From positions 1 through 45,467 of the IMG/VR virus record IMGVR_UViG_3300018954_000018: a DNA stretch of 45,467 nucleotides, one strand, 5' to 3'. Shown here piece after piece: positions 1 to 6,274 of the stretch. Positions within the stretch are counted from its first letter, which is position 1. Each line of letters opens with the position of its first letter. Source of the DNA: a virus. Made by a program: the position numbers and the translations under genes. The notes beneath the pieces were generated by a model. It saw nothing but the letters and a program-made list of their open reading frames with translations, ran no database searches and was not told the origin of the DNA.

Positions 1-702
1 GACGCCGTCCGGGTCGCGGATGAGGTCAGCCAGCCAGACCTTGACGGTGGACCGGGCCATGCCGATGTGCTCGAAGTCGCTGTAGCCAACGGCGCGACCG
101 TCGGCCGGGAGGGCGGCCAGGAGGCGGCTGGCCGGGTCGGCCACCCGGCCCGGCCGACCGTCGGCCGGCCCGGCTGGTGGCGCCTCGGCCTGGCCGAGCT
201 GGCTGGCCACCTCCGCCACCGGCTCGGCCGGCCGGTCGCCGAGCTCGGCCAGGGCCACCGGCTCGGCTACCTCGGCCGGGTCGGCCGGCCGGTCCGATAC
301 CTCGGCCACGACCACCGGCGCCGGCTCGGCCAGGTGGTGCACCCGCCAGAACACCAGTAGCGGCACCACCGAGCACACCGCGGCCAGCCACCAGTGCAGG
401 TGGCCGACCCCGACCGTCCCGCTCGACCATGCGGTCGGCGTCGCGTACACGGCGTGGCTGCCCATGACGCTGGCCGCCACGATGACCACCGCACCGCCGA
501 CGTCTCGGCCGGCCGCCATCGCGGCCAGCACGTACATGTCCAAGGCCACCGGCGCCGCCCACGCCACGGCCGGTGGCCAGCCGACCGCGACCGCGAGCTG
601 CCACTCGCTCTGGGCGGCCAGGGCTAGCGCGGCCATCAGCGACACCAGCCGGCACCAGCCCGGCCAGCCGAGCCCGGCCAGCCGCCCGCGGGCGGCGGTC
701 AC
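1..702 (-). CDS. Spd-like membrane protein with C-terminal winged helix (cut by window end)
   Basis: The reading frame starts at GTG (700-702), which overlaps the stop of the upstream gene as GTGA, and runs off the left edge. Visible: about four hydrophobic segments in the first 130 residues, a Pro/Ala/Glu-rich linker with repeated ADPAEVAEPV-like stretches, then a helix-turn-helix region (around YSDFEHIGMARSTVKVWL). This layout resembles the DUF2637/Spd-type membrane proteins found beside traB in actinobacterial conjugative plasmids, which are thought to help plasmid spread between mycelial compartments. The terminal repeat lets the gene continue at 45467-45294, giving 245 residues. The last few codons at the left edge disagree with the right-end copy (see the terminal repeat). 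Family assignment is by architecture only. Confidence 0.72.
   Translation of the reverse strand, partial: MTAARGRLAGLGWPGWCRLVSLMAALALAAQSEWQLAVAVGWPPAVAWAAPVALDMYVLAAMAAGRDVGGAVVIVAASVMGSHAVYATPTAWSSGTVGVGHLHWWLAAVCSVVPLLVFWRVHHLAEPAPVVVAEVSDRPADPAEVAEPVALAELGDRPAEPVAEVASQLGQAEAPPAGPADGRPGRVADPASRLLAALPADGRAVGYSDFEHIGMARSTVKVWLADLIRDPDGV
13..138. repeat. 126-bp direct terminal repeat, left copy
   Basis: Identical to 45342-45467. Bases 1-12 differ as described for the right copy. It lies inside the Spd-like gene. Confidence 0.85.
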
Positions 703-1004
703 CGGCTGCCCCGCCGGATGCGGCGGCGCATCCGGGCCTCGGACCGGAAGACCCGGTACAGCAGCCCGGCCAGGGCAAGAGCGGCCAGGCCGACCAACAC
801 CGGTGCCACCCCGGGGCCCGCGCTGGCCGGCGCCTCGACCGCCACCTCGACGGCTGGCACCTGCGCTCGCGGCGCGTAGGCGTACACCAGCAGGGCAGCC
901 AGGGCCACCGTCCCGGCGCCGACGATCCACCGGCCGTACAGCGTCCAGATCGGCCAGCGCGACCCGAGGGTCTGGTTCGCGGCGCGTCGACGGTCCTCGT
1001 TCAT
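699..1004 (-). CDS. small two-helix membrane protein of the transfer operon
   Basis: 101 residues from ATG at 1002-1004. Two hydrophobic helices (about residues 27-44 and 65-83) are separated by an Ala/Pro/Val-rich stretch, and the C-terminus is very basic (RMRRRIRRGSR), presumably cytoplasmic. No enzymatic motif is seen. It sits between a hypothetical gene (21 bases upstream) and the Spd-like gene, which it overlaps by 4 bases, so the two are probably translationally coupled. Small membrane proteins of this kind are common in actinobacterial spd/tra clusters. A role in transfer or spread is inferred from position alone. Confidence 0.7.
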   Translation of the reverse strand: MNEDRRRAANQTLGSRWPIWTLYGRWIVGAGTVALAALLVYAYAPRAQVPAVEVAVEAPASAGPGVAPVLVGLAALALAGLLYRVFRSEARMRRRIRRGSR

Positions 1005-1024
1005 CGTGGTGCTGTCCTCTCCGG

Positions 1025-1453
1025 CTACTTCGTGGGGTCGATGCCCTGGGTGCGGATCTGCATGCTGCTGGGGTCGCCGATCGCCTGCAGCCACAGCGTG
1101 CGGGTCGCCGCGAACGCCTTCGCGGCCTCCTCCTCGGCGGCGGCGGCCTGCAGGAGGGACTTCCGGACCCGGCGGGCCGTCACGATCTTGTCGACACCGC
1201 CCGGCCACCGCGACGACTTCATGATCCCCCGGTAGATCAACTGCGCGGCCTCCCGCACGCCGTCCGACCCCGTCACCGAGTGCCGGCGGCACGTCGCCAG
1301 GTAGGTCAGGACACCCGACCCGGTGTGCAGGTTCGTGATGTCCAGGCCCGGGTGCGTGCGGGCCCGGTGCTGCGGCTCGGCGCTGCCCGCGGCGGCCCCC
1401 GCCGCCGCACGCCGCGACTGCGGACCGTTGCCGTTCAGGGTGGGTGCGGTCAT
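1025..1453 (-). CDS. hypothetical protein of the transfer operon
   Basis: 142 residues. ATG at 1451-1453 is chosen because AGGAG lies 8 bases upstream; an in-frame GTG three codons earlier would leave no spacing from that AGGAG. The N-terminal 30 residues are Ala/Gly-rich and probably disordered. The rest is helical, with a long Ala/Glu segment (LLQAAAAEEEAAKAF). No known family was recognised. It is the first gene after the repeat cluster at 1472-1607 and so follows the TraB-like gene in the same direction. Its frame is supported by the start context and by position in the operon. Confidence 0.68.
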   Translation of the reverse strand: MTAPTLNGNGPQSRRAAAGAAAGSAEPQHRARTHPGLDITNLHTGSGVLTYLATCRRHSVTGSDGVREAAQLIYRGIMKSSRWPGGVDKIVTARRVRKSLLQAAAAEEEAAKAFAATRTLWLQAIGDPSSMQIRTQGIDPTK

Positions 1454-1470
1454 CGTTCTCACTCCTAGTG

Positions 1471-1607
1471 CTTGGTCGGTGGTTTGGTCGGTGCCGGTCG
1501 ATCGTTTGGTCGGTCCATGCGTTTCCGCAGGTCAGAGGCGACCGACCAAGCGGAGGGCCGACCAAGTGCCCCTAGGGGAAAGAGGCGCGACCGACCAAGT
1601 TGGTCGG
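1471..1607. repeat. cluster of seven TTGGTCGG repeats, candidate clt/TraB recognition site
   Basis: Seven perfect copies of the 8-mer TTGGTCGG lie in the non-coding gap between the TraB-like gene and the next gene. Direct copies are at 1472, 1484, 1506 and 1600; inverted copies (CCGACCAA) start at 1542, 1558 and 1591. The last two copies form the 17-bp palindrome CCGACCAAGTTGGTCGG (1591-1607). A 10-bp palindrome CCCCTAGGGG lies inside the cluster (1569-1578). Streptomyces TraB proteins bind 8-bp repeats in a clt locus next to traB through a C-terminal winged helix. The position and repeat length match that arrangement, but the sequence differs from the TRS I know. An iteron origin or partition site is the main alternative. 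Confidence 0.7.
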
Positions 1608-1608
1608 G

Positions 1609-3996
1609 TCAGTCGTCGTCGTCGCCGTCATCACCACCGGTAGTGGCGGCGGCGTCCGTGGCGGACCGGTACAGGCGCCACTTCCCGCGGCCCAGGTCGT
1701 CGCCGTGCCCGGAGTCCACGAGCTTGCGCAGGCGCCTCGTGAGGGCCGGGCGCTGCGCCGGCGTCATCCCCGGGACGCTGTACCAGGCGTCGACCATGTC
1801 CTCCGTGGTCGTGTCGACGTGGACGGCGGCCGTCCCGGCGAACAGGCCCGCGACGATCCGCGCGAACTGCGCGTCGCGCTCCGCCGGCGTCATGTCGGCG
1901 CCCGGCGTCGTCGCCCCCGACAGGTCGATGTCCGGCACCCCGCTGTCGTCATGCTCGGCCCGCGGGTCGGCGCCTTCGACGGCCTGCGCGATCTCCGGGT
2001 CACGGGGCGCGTTGCGCAGCAACTCCTCGAGCGCCGTCGCCTGGTCGTTGAGCATCTGGTTCTCCTCGGTGTCGTTCGTCGGGTCGGTCGGCACCGCGTG
2101 CAGGTGCCGCAGAGGCGTGGGGAGCGGCTGGCCGCGGTCGACCGCGAGGGCCGCCGCCAGGGCCCGGGCGTTGTCCTCGCCGACGTTCAGCTCTCCGCGC
2201 TCGGCCAGCAGGGCGATGATGCGGATCTCGTCGCCGAGGGCGACCGCTCGGCGCATCTCCTCGTCGTCGGTGGTGGCGACCAAGAACGGCGCCGGCTCGG
2301 CGGCCGGGGCGGGCGGGATCTTCGACTCGGTCTCGGCGAGCCATTCCTCGAAGTCGACGATCTCGCGCCGTGCGTACGCCGGGCCGGCGGCCTGCGCGGA
2401 CCCGGCGTCGAGGCGCGCCATTCGCGGCGCCCACTCGGCGGTCACCGCGTGCAGCTGTGGGCCCTTGAGCTGGAAGGTGCGCGCCGGCATCGACCACCGG
2501 CCCTGGTCGACGTGGGACGCCTCCAGGTAGCACATGCCGGGCCGGTGGTTGCCCCACACCTCCGGCCGGGCACCTGCCTCGATCGTCTCGTCGGACAGGA
2601 CCATCCCGGCGTCGACGGCTGACTTCAGGCCGAACGCCCACCCCGAGCCAGTGACGGCCCGCAGGTCGGTCGGCATGTTCGTCGCGCTGTGCCGCTGCAG
2701 GGAGAAGTCCAGGCTGATCCCGACGGAGCGGGTCGCCTCCCCGACGCGGACGATGTCCGTGCCGAGATCCTCGAGGACCCGGGCCGCCTCCTGGAAGCCG
2801 ACGTACAGGTACGGCATTCCGAGCTCGGTCCACGCTCGGCGGGTCCACTCCGTCAGGCCGATCGACGCCAGCGCCTTCGCCCGGTGCGTGATGATGGGGT
2901 CGAGCGCGGCGACCATCGCCCGCGTGCCGGCGCGGTCCCGGACCACCCAGTCGACGGCGGGGCGGAACGCGGGGAGCACCTGGTCCGGCTTCGAGGTGTC
3001 CGACCACCAGATCACGACGTCGTCGCGGGAGATAAGTTCGGCCAGCTCGCACAGGGCGCCGGCCGTCTTCCCCGCCCCGGCCATGCCAGCGGTCGCCGTC
3101 GAGATGGAGGGACGGGGCTCGACGCCCTCGTCCTGCCCCGCGGGCTGGCCGGGCCGCACGATCTCCAGGTCGCCGCCATCCTCGTAGACGCCGATCCGCG
3201 CGGGGTCCGTGACGCTGCCGCCCGGGCGGGACAGGCCCGGCCACGGAAGCGACTGCCGGAGGACGTCCTCCTTCATCAGGGTGAGCGTCGAGCGCCCGGA
3301 GTCGTCCGGGTCCGGCACCACCCGCACGCCGGTCGCGGGCAGGCCCTTGAGCCGGGCCAGTGCCTCCCCTACGCGCTGCAGGTCCCGCACCGAGTTCCAC
3401 CGGTGGGTCATCCGCGCCACGATCCGGGTCGGGGAGTCCTCCACGACCCGGGCGGTGGTCGACGGGTGTAGGCCGAGGGCCTCGGCGAGCCGGTCAGTCA
3501 CCGGGTGCGCGTCGTCGCCGTCACCCCGGATCGCCCGGGAGCGGCGGATGTTCCAGGACACAGACAGGGCGAAGTTCGCGATGGCGTGCACGTCGGCCCA
3601 GGGGCGCACGAAGCCGTCGAGGCTCACCAGACCGATCACGCAGGTGATCCCGATGCTGGCGAAGGCGAAGGCGACCGAGACGCTGGCGCGGACCTGGACG
3701 CGCCGGCCGCGCGGCTCGGCCTCGTGCCACGTGGCGACCGCGAAGCAGCCGGCGATGATGAACGCGAACGCGAGGATCAGCCACCGCCACGCGCCGCCGC
3801 CCCACACCTGGTGGGCGAGCATCCCGACCAGGGGAATCGCGACGAAGCTGACGATCCACGGGCCGACAAACTCGTCGATGTTGGTCCCGGGGATGACGTC
3901 GAAGGTGCCCTTGCTCGAGCTGCGGGCGGCGGCGCGCGTCGGCCGGGGCGGCTTGCGCGCCGTGGTGCTGGCGCGCCGGCGGGTGGCTGTGGGCAC
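1609..3996 (-). CDS. traB: TraB/FtsK-like conjugative DNA translocase
   Basis: 795 residues from GTG at 3994-3996, preceded by GAGAGAGGA six bases upstream; an upstream ATG would add 90 residues of arginine-rich nonsense. Basic N-terminus, then hydrophobic segments at about residues 30-120 (membrane anchor), a middle region, a Walker A motif GMAGAGKT with Lys310 and a likely Walker B strand DVVIWWSD. A long acidic tail carries a winged-helix-like region near the end (around TTTEDMVDAWYSVPGM). This is the layout of TraB/TraSA proteins: a hexameric membrane ATPase that pumps double-stranded plasmid DNA between mycelial cells without a relaxase. The winged helix would read repeats such as those immediately downstream. 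A phage role other than conjugation cannot be excluded. Confidence 0.85.
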   Translation of the reverse strand: MPTATRRRASTTARKPPRPTRAAARSSSKGTFDVIPGTNIDEFVGPWIVSFVAIPLVGMLAHQVWGGGAWRWLILAFAFIIAGCFAVATWHEAEPRGRRVQVRASVSVAFAFASIGITCVIGLVSLDGFVRPWADVHAIANFALSVSWNIRRSRAIRGDGDDAHPVTDRLAEALGLHPSTTARVVEDSPTRIVARMTHRWNSVRDLQRVGEALARLKGLPATGVRVVPDPDDSGRSTLTLMKEDVLRQSLPWPGLSRPGGSVTDPARIGVYEDGGDLEIVRPGQPAGQDEGVEPRPSISTATAGMAGAGKTAGALCELAELISRDDVVIWWSDTSKPDQVLPAFRPAVDWVVRDRAGTRAMVAALDPIITHRAKALASIGLTEWTRRAWTELGMPYLYVGFQEAARVLEDLGTDIVRVGEATRSVGISLDFSLQRHSATNMPTDLRAVTGSGWAFGLKSAVDAGMVLSDETIEAGARPEVWGNHRPGMCYLEASHVDQGRWSMPARTFQLKGPQLHAVTAEWAPRMARLDAGSAQAAGPAYARREIVDFEEWLAETESKIPPAPAAEPAPFLVATTDDEEMRRAVALGDEIRIIALLAERGELNVGEDNARALAAALAVDRGQPLPTPLRHLHAVPTDPTNDTEENQMLNDQATALEELLRNAPRDPEIAQAVEGADPRAEHDDSGVPDIDLSGATTPGADMTPAERDAQFARIVAGLFAGTAAVHVDTTTEDMVDAWYSVPGMTPAQRPALTRRLRKLVDSGHGDDLGRGKWRLYRSATDAAATTGGDDGDDDD

Positions 3997-4016
3997 GTCC
4001 GGTCCTCTCTCGTGGG

Positions 4017-4289
4017 TCAGCGGGTGGGGGTGAGCCCGTGCGCGGCGTCGAGGAGCTCGAACGCCGTGGGGGCATCCGGGTCGCTGACCGGGAACCGGGC
4101 GGCCGGCCGCTCCCGCACCCGGCGGCAGCGGTACAGCAGCGCAGCGGACCCGACGACGACGCCCAGGCCGACGGGCGCGGGCGCGACCTCGACGACGACG
4201 GCGTCGACCGAGGCGAGCAGGGCGCTCGCGATGACGGCTCGGGCGCCGAGCGGCGCCGGCTGCCACCCGGCCAGCGGCCGGCGGGTCAC
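4017..4289 (-). CDS. small membrane protein upstream of traB
   Basis: 90 residues from GTG at 4287-4289, overlapping the stop of the zinc-ribbon gene as GTGA. Two hydrophobic stretches (about residues 18-35 and 39-55) are followed by a basic segment YRCRRVRERP and a soluble tail. It lies 20 bases upstream of the traB start, in the same operon. No family was recognised; the position suggests an accessory protein of the transfer apparatus. Confidence 0.68.
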   Translation of the reverse strand: MTRRPLAGWQPAPLGARAVIASALLASVDAVVVEVAPAPVGLGVVVGSAALLYRCRRVRERPAARFPVSDPDAPTAFELLDAAHGLTPTR

Positions 4290-4405
4290 GCCGCCACCGC
4301 CCGGACGGCGGGAGCGCAGCGGTTGCAGACCCGGAAGTCGACGCCGTCGAGCACGACGACCTGCTCGACCGGCTCGTGACGGCAGGACTCGCACCGGCCG
4401 CTCAT
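4286..4405 (-). CDS. 39-residue zinc-ribbon protein
   Basis: Very short frame (ATG at 4403-4405, stop at 4286-4288) with two paired cysteines, CESCRH near the N-terminus and CNRC further on. This forms a minimal CxxC...CxxC zinc ribbon. It overlaps both neighbours by 4 bases (ATGA upstream, GTGA downstream), which strongly supports translation. Function unknown; a small DNA- or protein-binding accessory of the transfer operon is likely. Confidence 0.68.
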   Translation of the reverse strand: MSGRCESCRHEPVEQVVVLDGVDFRVCNRCAPAVRAVAA

Positions 4406-4650
4406 GCCGGCACCGCCGCGGGACGGTCGACCTGAAAGCCGAACAGCCACCCGTCGTCCTCCCGGGCCATCGTGACGGTGGTGGCCTCCGCGTCACGCCG
4501 GACGCGCAGCTTCACGGACTCGCCCGGGAGCAGCGCCTCCGGCCCGCCGACCAGCTCGGGGACCGACAGGACGTACTCGGGGTTGTTGGGGTCGATCCGC
4601 ACCCAGTCGCGGTAGTGCTCGGCGGTGGCGATCACCTGTGCCCGGGTCAC
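4402..4650 (-). CDS. hypothetical protein, transfer operon leader
   Basis: 82 residues starting at GTG 4648-4650, overlapping the previous stop (GTGA) and overlapping the next start (ATGA). Mixed soluble sequence with beta-rich character in the second half (SVKLRVRRDAEATTVTMARE) and no membrane segment. Not recognised. Coupling to both neighbours shows it belongs to the transfer operon. Confidence 0.65.
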   Translation of the reverse strand: MTRAQVIATAEHYRDWVRIDPNNPEYVLSVPELVGGPEALLPGESVKLRVRRDAEATTVTMAREDDGWLFGFQVDRPAAVPA

Positions 4651-4748
4651 AGCGAACCGACCCAGGCCCGGACGATCGCCGCGGCGACGTCGCTCGTCTC
4701 GACCCGCCCGCCGGTGGGGGCCGCCTCGAAGAAGTGGCTACTAGTCAT
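4647..4748 (-). CDS. 33-residue leader protein, first gene of the transfer operon
   Basis: ATG at 4746-4748 opens a 33-residue frame whose stop overlaps the next start as GTGA. The peptide has a polar N-terminus (MTSSHFFEAAPTGG) and a helical C-terminus. The start codon lies inside the palindromic operator ACTAGTCATGTGACTAGT, so a repressor bound there would directly block the operon. It is the most upstream plausible coding frame of the minus-strand operon. Function unknown; a small leader or regulatory peptide is possible. Confidence 0.5.
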   Translation of the reverse strand: MTSSHFFEAAPTGGRVETSDVAAAIVRAWVGSL

Positions 4749-4791
4749 GTGACTAGTACGCCACCATGCCCTACCGTTAGTCAAGTGACTA
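4740..4791. promoter_or_regulatory. divergent promoter region with two palindromic operators
   Basis: Two related inverted repeats lie between the minus-strand transfer operon and the plus-strand regulator gene: ACTAGTCA-TG-TGACTAGT (4740-4757) and TAGTCA-AG-TGACTA (4778-4791). Their centres are 36 bp apart. The common core TAGTCA-N2-TGACTA looks like a dimer binding site, and each covers one outgoing transcription start zone. The most obvious candidate ligand is the adjacent regulator (4821-5018) or another HTH protein of the element. Promoter boxes are not clear enough to name. Confidence 0.68.
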
Positions 4792-4820
4792 TGGCGCTGA
4801 TGGAGGGGGGCGGCACTACC

Positions 4821-5018
4821 GTGACGCCCGTGCATCACCTCGTCGGCGTCCGCGAGATCATGGCCATGTTCCGCTTGTCGCGACAGCGCGTGGACCAGCT
4901 CGCCGCCGAGCCCGACTTCCCCGTGCCCACGGCCACGCTCGCGCAGGGCCGCGTGTGGGAGCGCACCGACATCGAGGACTGGGCCCGCAGCACCGGCCGC
5001 GAGATCGCCGACTCCTGA
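4821..5018 (+). CDS. AlpA/MerR-type helix-turn-helix regulator
   Basis: 65 residues from GTG at 4821, placed 10-14 bases after a GGAGGGGGG run; upstream in-frame ATGs lie in or next to the operator and would remove that spacing. The sequence VGVREIMAMFRLSRQRVDQL is a compact winged HTH followed by the Arg-Val-Trp wing typical of AlpA/excisionase-like proteins (GRVWERTDIEDW). Such proteins regulate transcription or direct excision. It is divergent from the transfer operon and likely acts at the two intergenic palindromes. It could instead be the recombination directionality factor. Confidence 0.75.
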   Translation: MTPVHHLVGVREIMAMFRLSRQRVDQLAAEPDFPVPTATLAQGRVWERTDIEDWARSTGREIADS

Positions 5019-5037
5019 CCGGCACCCGGACGCCACG

Positions 5038-5073
5038 AAGGCCCCGCCCCTCCATCGGGAGGTGCGGGGCCTT
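5038..5073. terminator. bidirectional hairpin terminator
   Basis: Long inverted repeat AAGGCCCCGCCCCTCC (5038-5053) against its near-complement (5057-5073), with one mismatch and a 3-base loop. The plus strand then has TTCGTCG rather than a long T run. It lies between two convergent genes (4821-5018 plus, 5096-5512 minus). Confidence 0.8.
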
Positions 5074-5095
5074 CGTCGTGCGGGGGGGGGAGTCT

Positions 5096-5512
5096 CTACC
5101 GGCGGGCCGGCTTCACCGTGAAGGTCGTCGTGCCGTGCACGTAGCTGTCCTCGCGGCCGTCGACGAACAGGGTCGCCTCGCCCGTCCACTCCCCGGCCGG
5201 GTAGTCCGCGCACAGCCTGAGCTTGATCTGAAACCGCGTGTCGCCCTGCCCCGTGGACGGCGCTGCCTCGATCGGCCGCCACCCGTGCGGCATCCTCGAG
5301 GGCCGCAGGTTCGCGTACATCAGCCACGGCCGCGTGCCGCCCACGCTCACCCGCACCTTCGTGGTCGCCGTCGCGCACCCGCGCTTCGGCAGCTGCACGT
5401 CGGCGACCGACAGCGTGACGCGAGCGGGCGCCGGGGCGGGAGCGGCGGCGGCCGGGGCCGCGGTCAGGGTGGTGGCGAGGGCGCTCGCGGCGATGGCCAG
5501 GGGGAGTCTCAT
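5096..5512 (-). CDS. small secreted protein with signal peptide
   Basis: 138 residues from ATG at 5510-5512 (a GTG two codons earlier is also possible; neither has a clear Shine-Dalgarno). A basic start is followed by an Ala/Leu/Thr-rich signal sequence ending near AAAAPAPAP. The mature domain is about 110 residues, beta-rich, with two cysteines that could form a disulfide (GCATATTK and RLCADYPAG). No catalytic motif was recognised. It stands alone on the minus strand, ends at a shared terminator and has a GTGATTCATCAC operator 15 bases upstream of its start. That suggests prophage expression as a cargo gene, for example in exclusion or surface modification; that role is a guess. Confidence 0.7.
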   Translation of the reverse strand: MRLPLAIAASALATTLTAAPAAAAPAPAPARVTLSVADVQLPKRGCATATTKVRVSVGGTRPWLMYANLRPSRMPHGWRPIEAAPSTGQGDTRFQIKLRLCADYPAGEWTGEATLFVDGREDSYVHGTTTFTVKPARR

Positions 5513-5526
5513 GCGCACGGACCGTA

Positions 5527-5762
5527 GTGATTCATCACGCTGCGCGTCCGACTGATGAGGCGCGTCCGCCGAACGGCCGGGACGGACAGCGCCGCCCCAC
5601 CCCAGACCTCGGGGGCGACCGGAGTCGCGGGGTGGGGCGGCGCGTTGGGCGGCGCCATCGGCGGAAGGGCTCGGGGGTCGACCTCCACCGACGGCGCCGG
5701 CTCGGCGATCCGTGGAAGTGATTCACGGATACGGAGCACCTTGCCCCGAATCGGTGAATCAC
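5527..5762. promoter_or_regulatory. non-coding control region with GTGATTCA operators
   Basis: The gap between the divergent secreted-protein and repressor genes contains three related sites: GTGATTCATCAC (5527-5538), GTGATTCAC (5718-5726) and its inverted copy GTGAATCAC (5754-5762). The second also lies within a hairpin ATCCGTG...CACGGAT (5709-5731). Two more sites occur at 8578 and 43810. Placement around the XRE gene suggests these are its operators. The rest of the gap shows no convincing gene. Confidence 0.6.
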
Positions 5763-5808
5763 GCTAGTCCTTCGGGAGAACTCGCCTCTGACCTGCAACG
5801 GTGCGCCG

Positions 5809-6063
5809 GTGTCCGACCGCCTCGCGCTCGACCTCGCCCGCGCCGTCCGCGCCGAGCGGGCACGCGCCGGCCTGTCCCAGTCCGAGCTTGCCGAGCGGAT
5901 GGGCGTGCACCGGAACGTCATCTGGAAGATCGAGTCCACCGAGCGGCGGGTCAACGCCGACGAGCTCCCTGAGCTGTGCGCCGCGCTCGGCGTGACCCTG
6001 GCCCAGCTCCTCGCCCGGGCCGACCCGGACGACCTGCGCCGCCTCGGCCTGCCGGTCCCGTAG
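5809..6063 (+). CDS. XRE-family helix-turn-helix repressor
   Basis: 84 residues from GTG at 5809. The classic Cro/CI HTH is clear at about residues 20-60 (GLSQSELAERMGVHRNVIWK, then VNADELPELCAALGV). No oligomerisation or cleavage domain follows, so it is shorter than lambda-type repressors. No ribosome binding site precedes it, so it may be leaderless. It is preceded by paired GTGATTCAC sites and followed by attP and the integrase gene, which is the usual immunity/integration arrangement of small actinophages. Likely the lysogeny repressor or a regulator of integration. Confidence 0.8.
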   Translation: MSDRLALDLARAVRAERARAGLSQSELAERMGVHRNVIWKIESTERRVNADELPELCAALGVTLAQLLARADPDDLRRLGLPVP

Positions 6064-6183
6064 CTGGTACCCGGGGTAGCAGAACCACGCTCCCAGCGGT
6101 CCGAAAGTGGCCTCAGAGGTCGTCAGGTGACCCGGCTGCACCCGCGTTCCTGCAGACCAGCGGAGTCCCCGCACGCACGTTCC

Positions 6184-6209
6184 GGGTTCAACTCCCCCCT
6201 CGCGCACCA
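6184..6209 (+). other. attP: attP core: 3' end of a tRNA, probably tRNA-Leu
   Basis: The 26 bases have the exact spacing of a tRNA 3' end: T-loop TTCAACT, a 5-base T-stem strand CCCCC, a 7-base acceptor strand CTCGCGC, discriminator A and CCA. The 5' part of a tRNA is absent upstream and the T-stem cannot close fully, so this is not a functional tRNA gene. It lies 65 bases before the integrase start. Integration into a host tRNA with the 3' end restored is the likely mechanism. From memory, the acceptor strand fits actinobacterial tRNA-Leu genes beginning GCGCGAG. Confidence 0.75.
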
Positions 6210-6250
6210 TGTTTGACCAGGCACTTCATCGGAAGCGGTCGCGGCGGGTA

Positions 6251-6274
6251 CCACCCAGGTAGCAATCTGGGTGG
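6251..6274. promoter_or_regulatory. hairpin directly before the integrase start
   Basis: Perfect 8-bp inverted repeat CCACCCAG (6251-6258) and CTGGGTGG (6267-6274) with an 8-base loop, ending one base before the GTG start of int. It covers the place where a ribosome binding site should be. It could limit integrase translation, or serve as a binding site for an arm-binding or regulatory protein. Confidence 0.55.

Noticed and set aside
1-12. Left end as evidence of two different gene copies
   Set aside because: The differences are explained exactly by inversion of the 15-bp spacer between 6-bp inverted repeats at the other end.
464-1468. Long plus-strand frame opposite the first minus genes
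   Set aside because: Composition is Arg/Pro/Ser-rich with no motif, while the minus frames show membrane helices and 4-base overlaps.
5509-5739. Minus-strand frame in the control region
   Set aside because: It runs through the operators, is Pro/Ala-rich, and lacks a convincing start; it is more likely non-coding.
6150-6210. A complete tRNA gene
   Set aside because: Only the 3' end pattern is present; no anticodon arm or 5' acceptor strand is upstream and the T-stem cannot fully pair.
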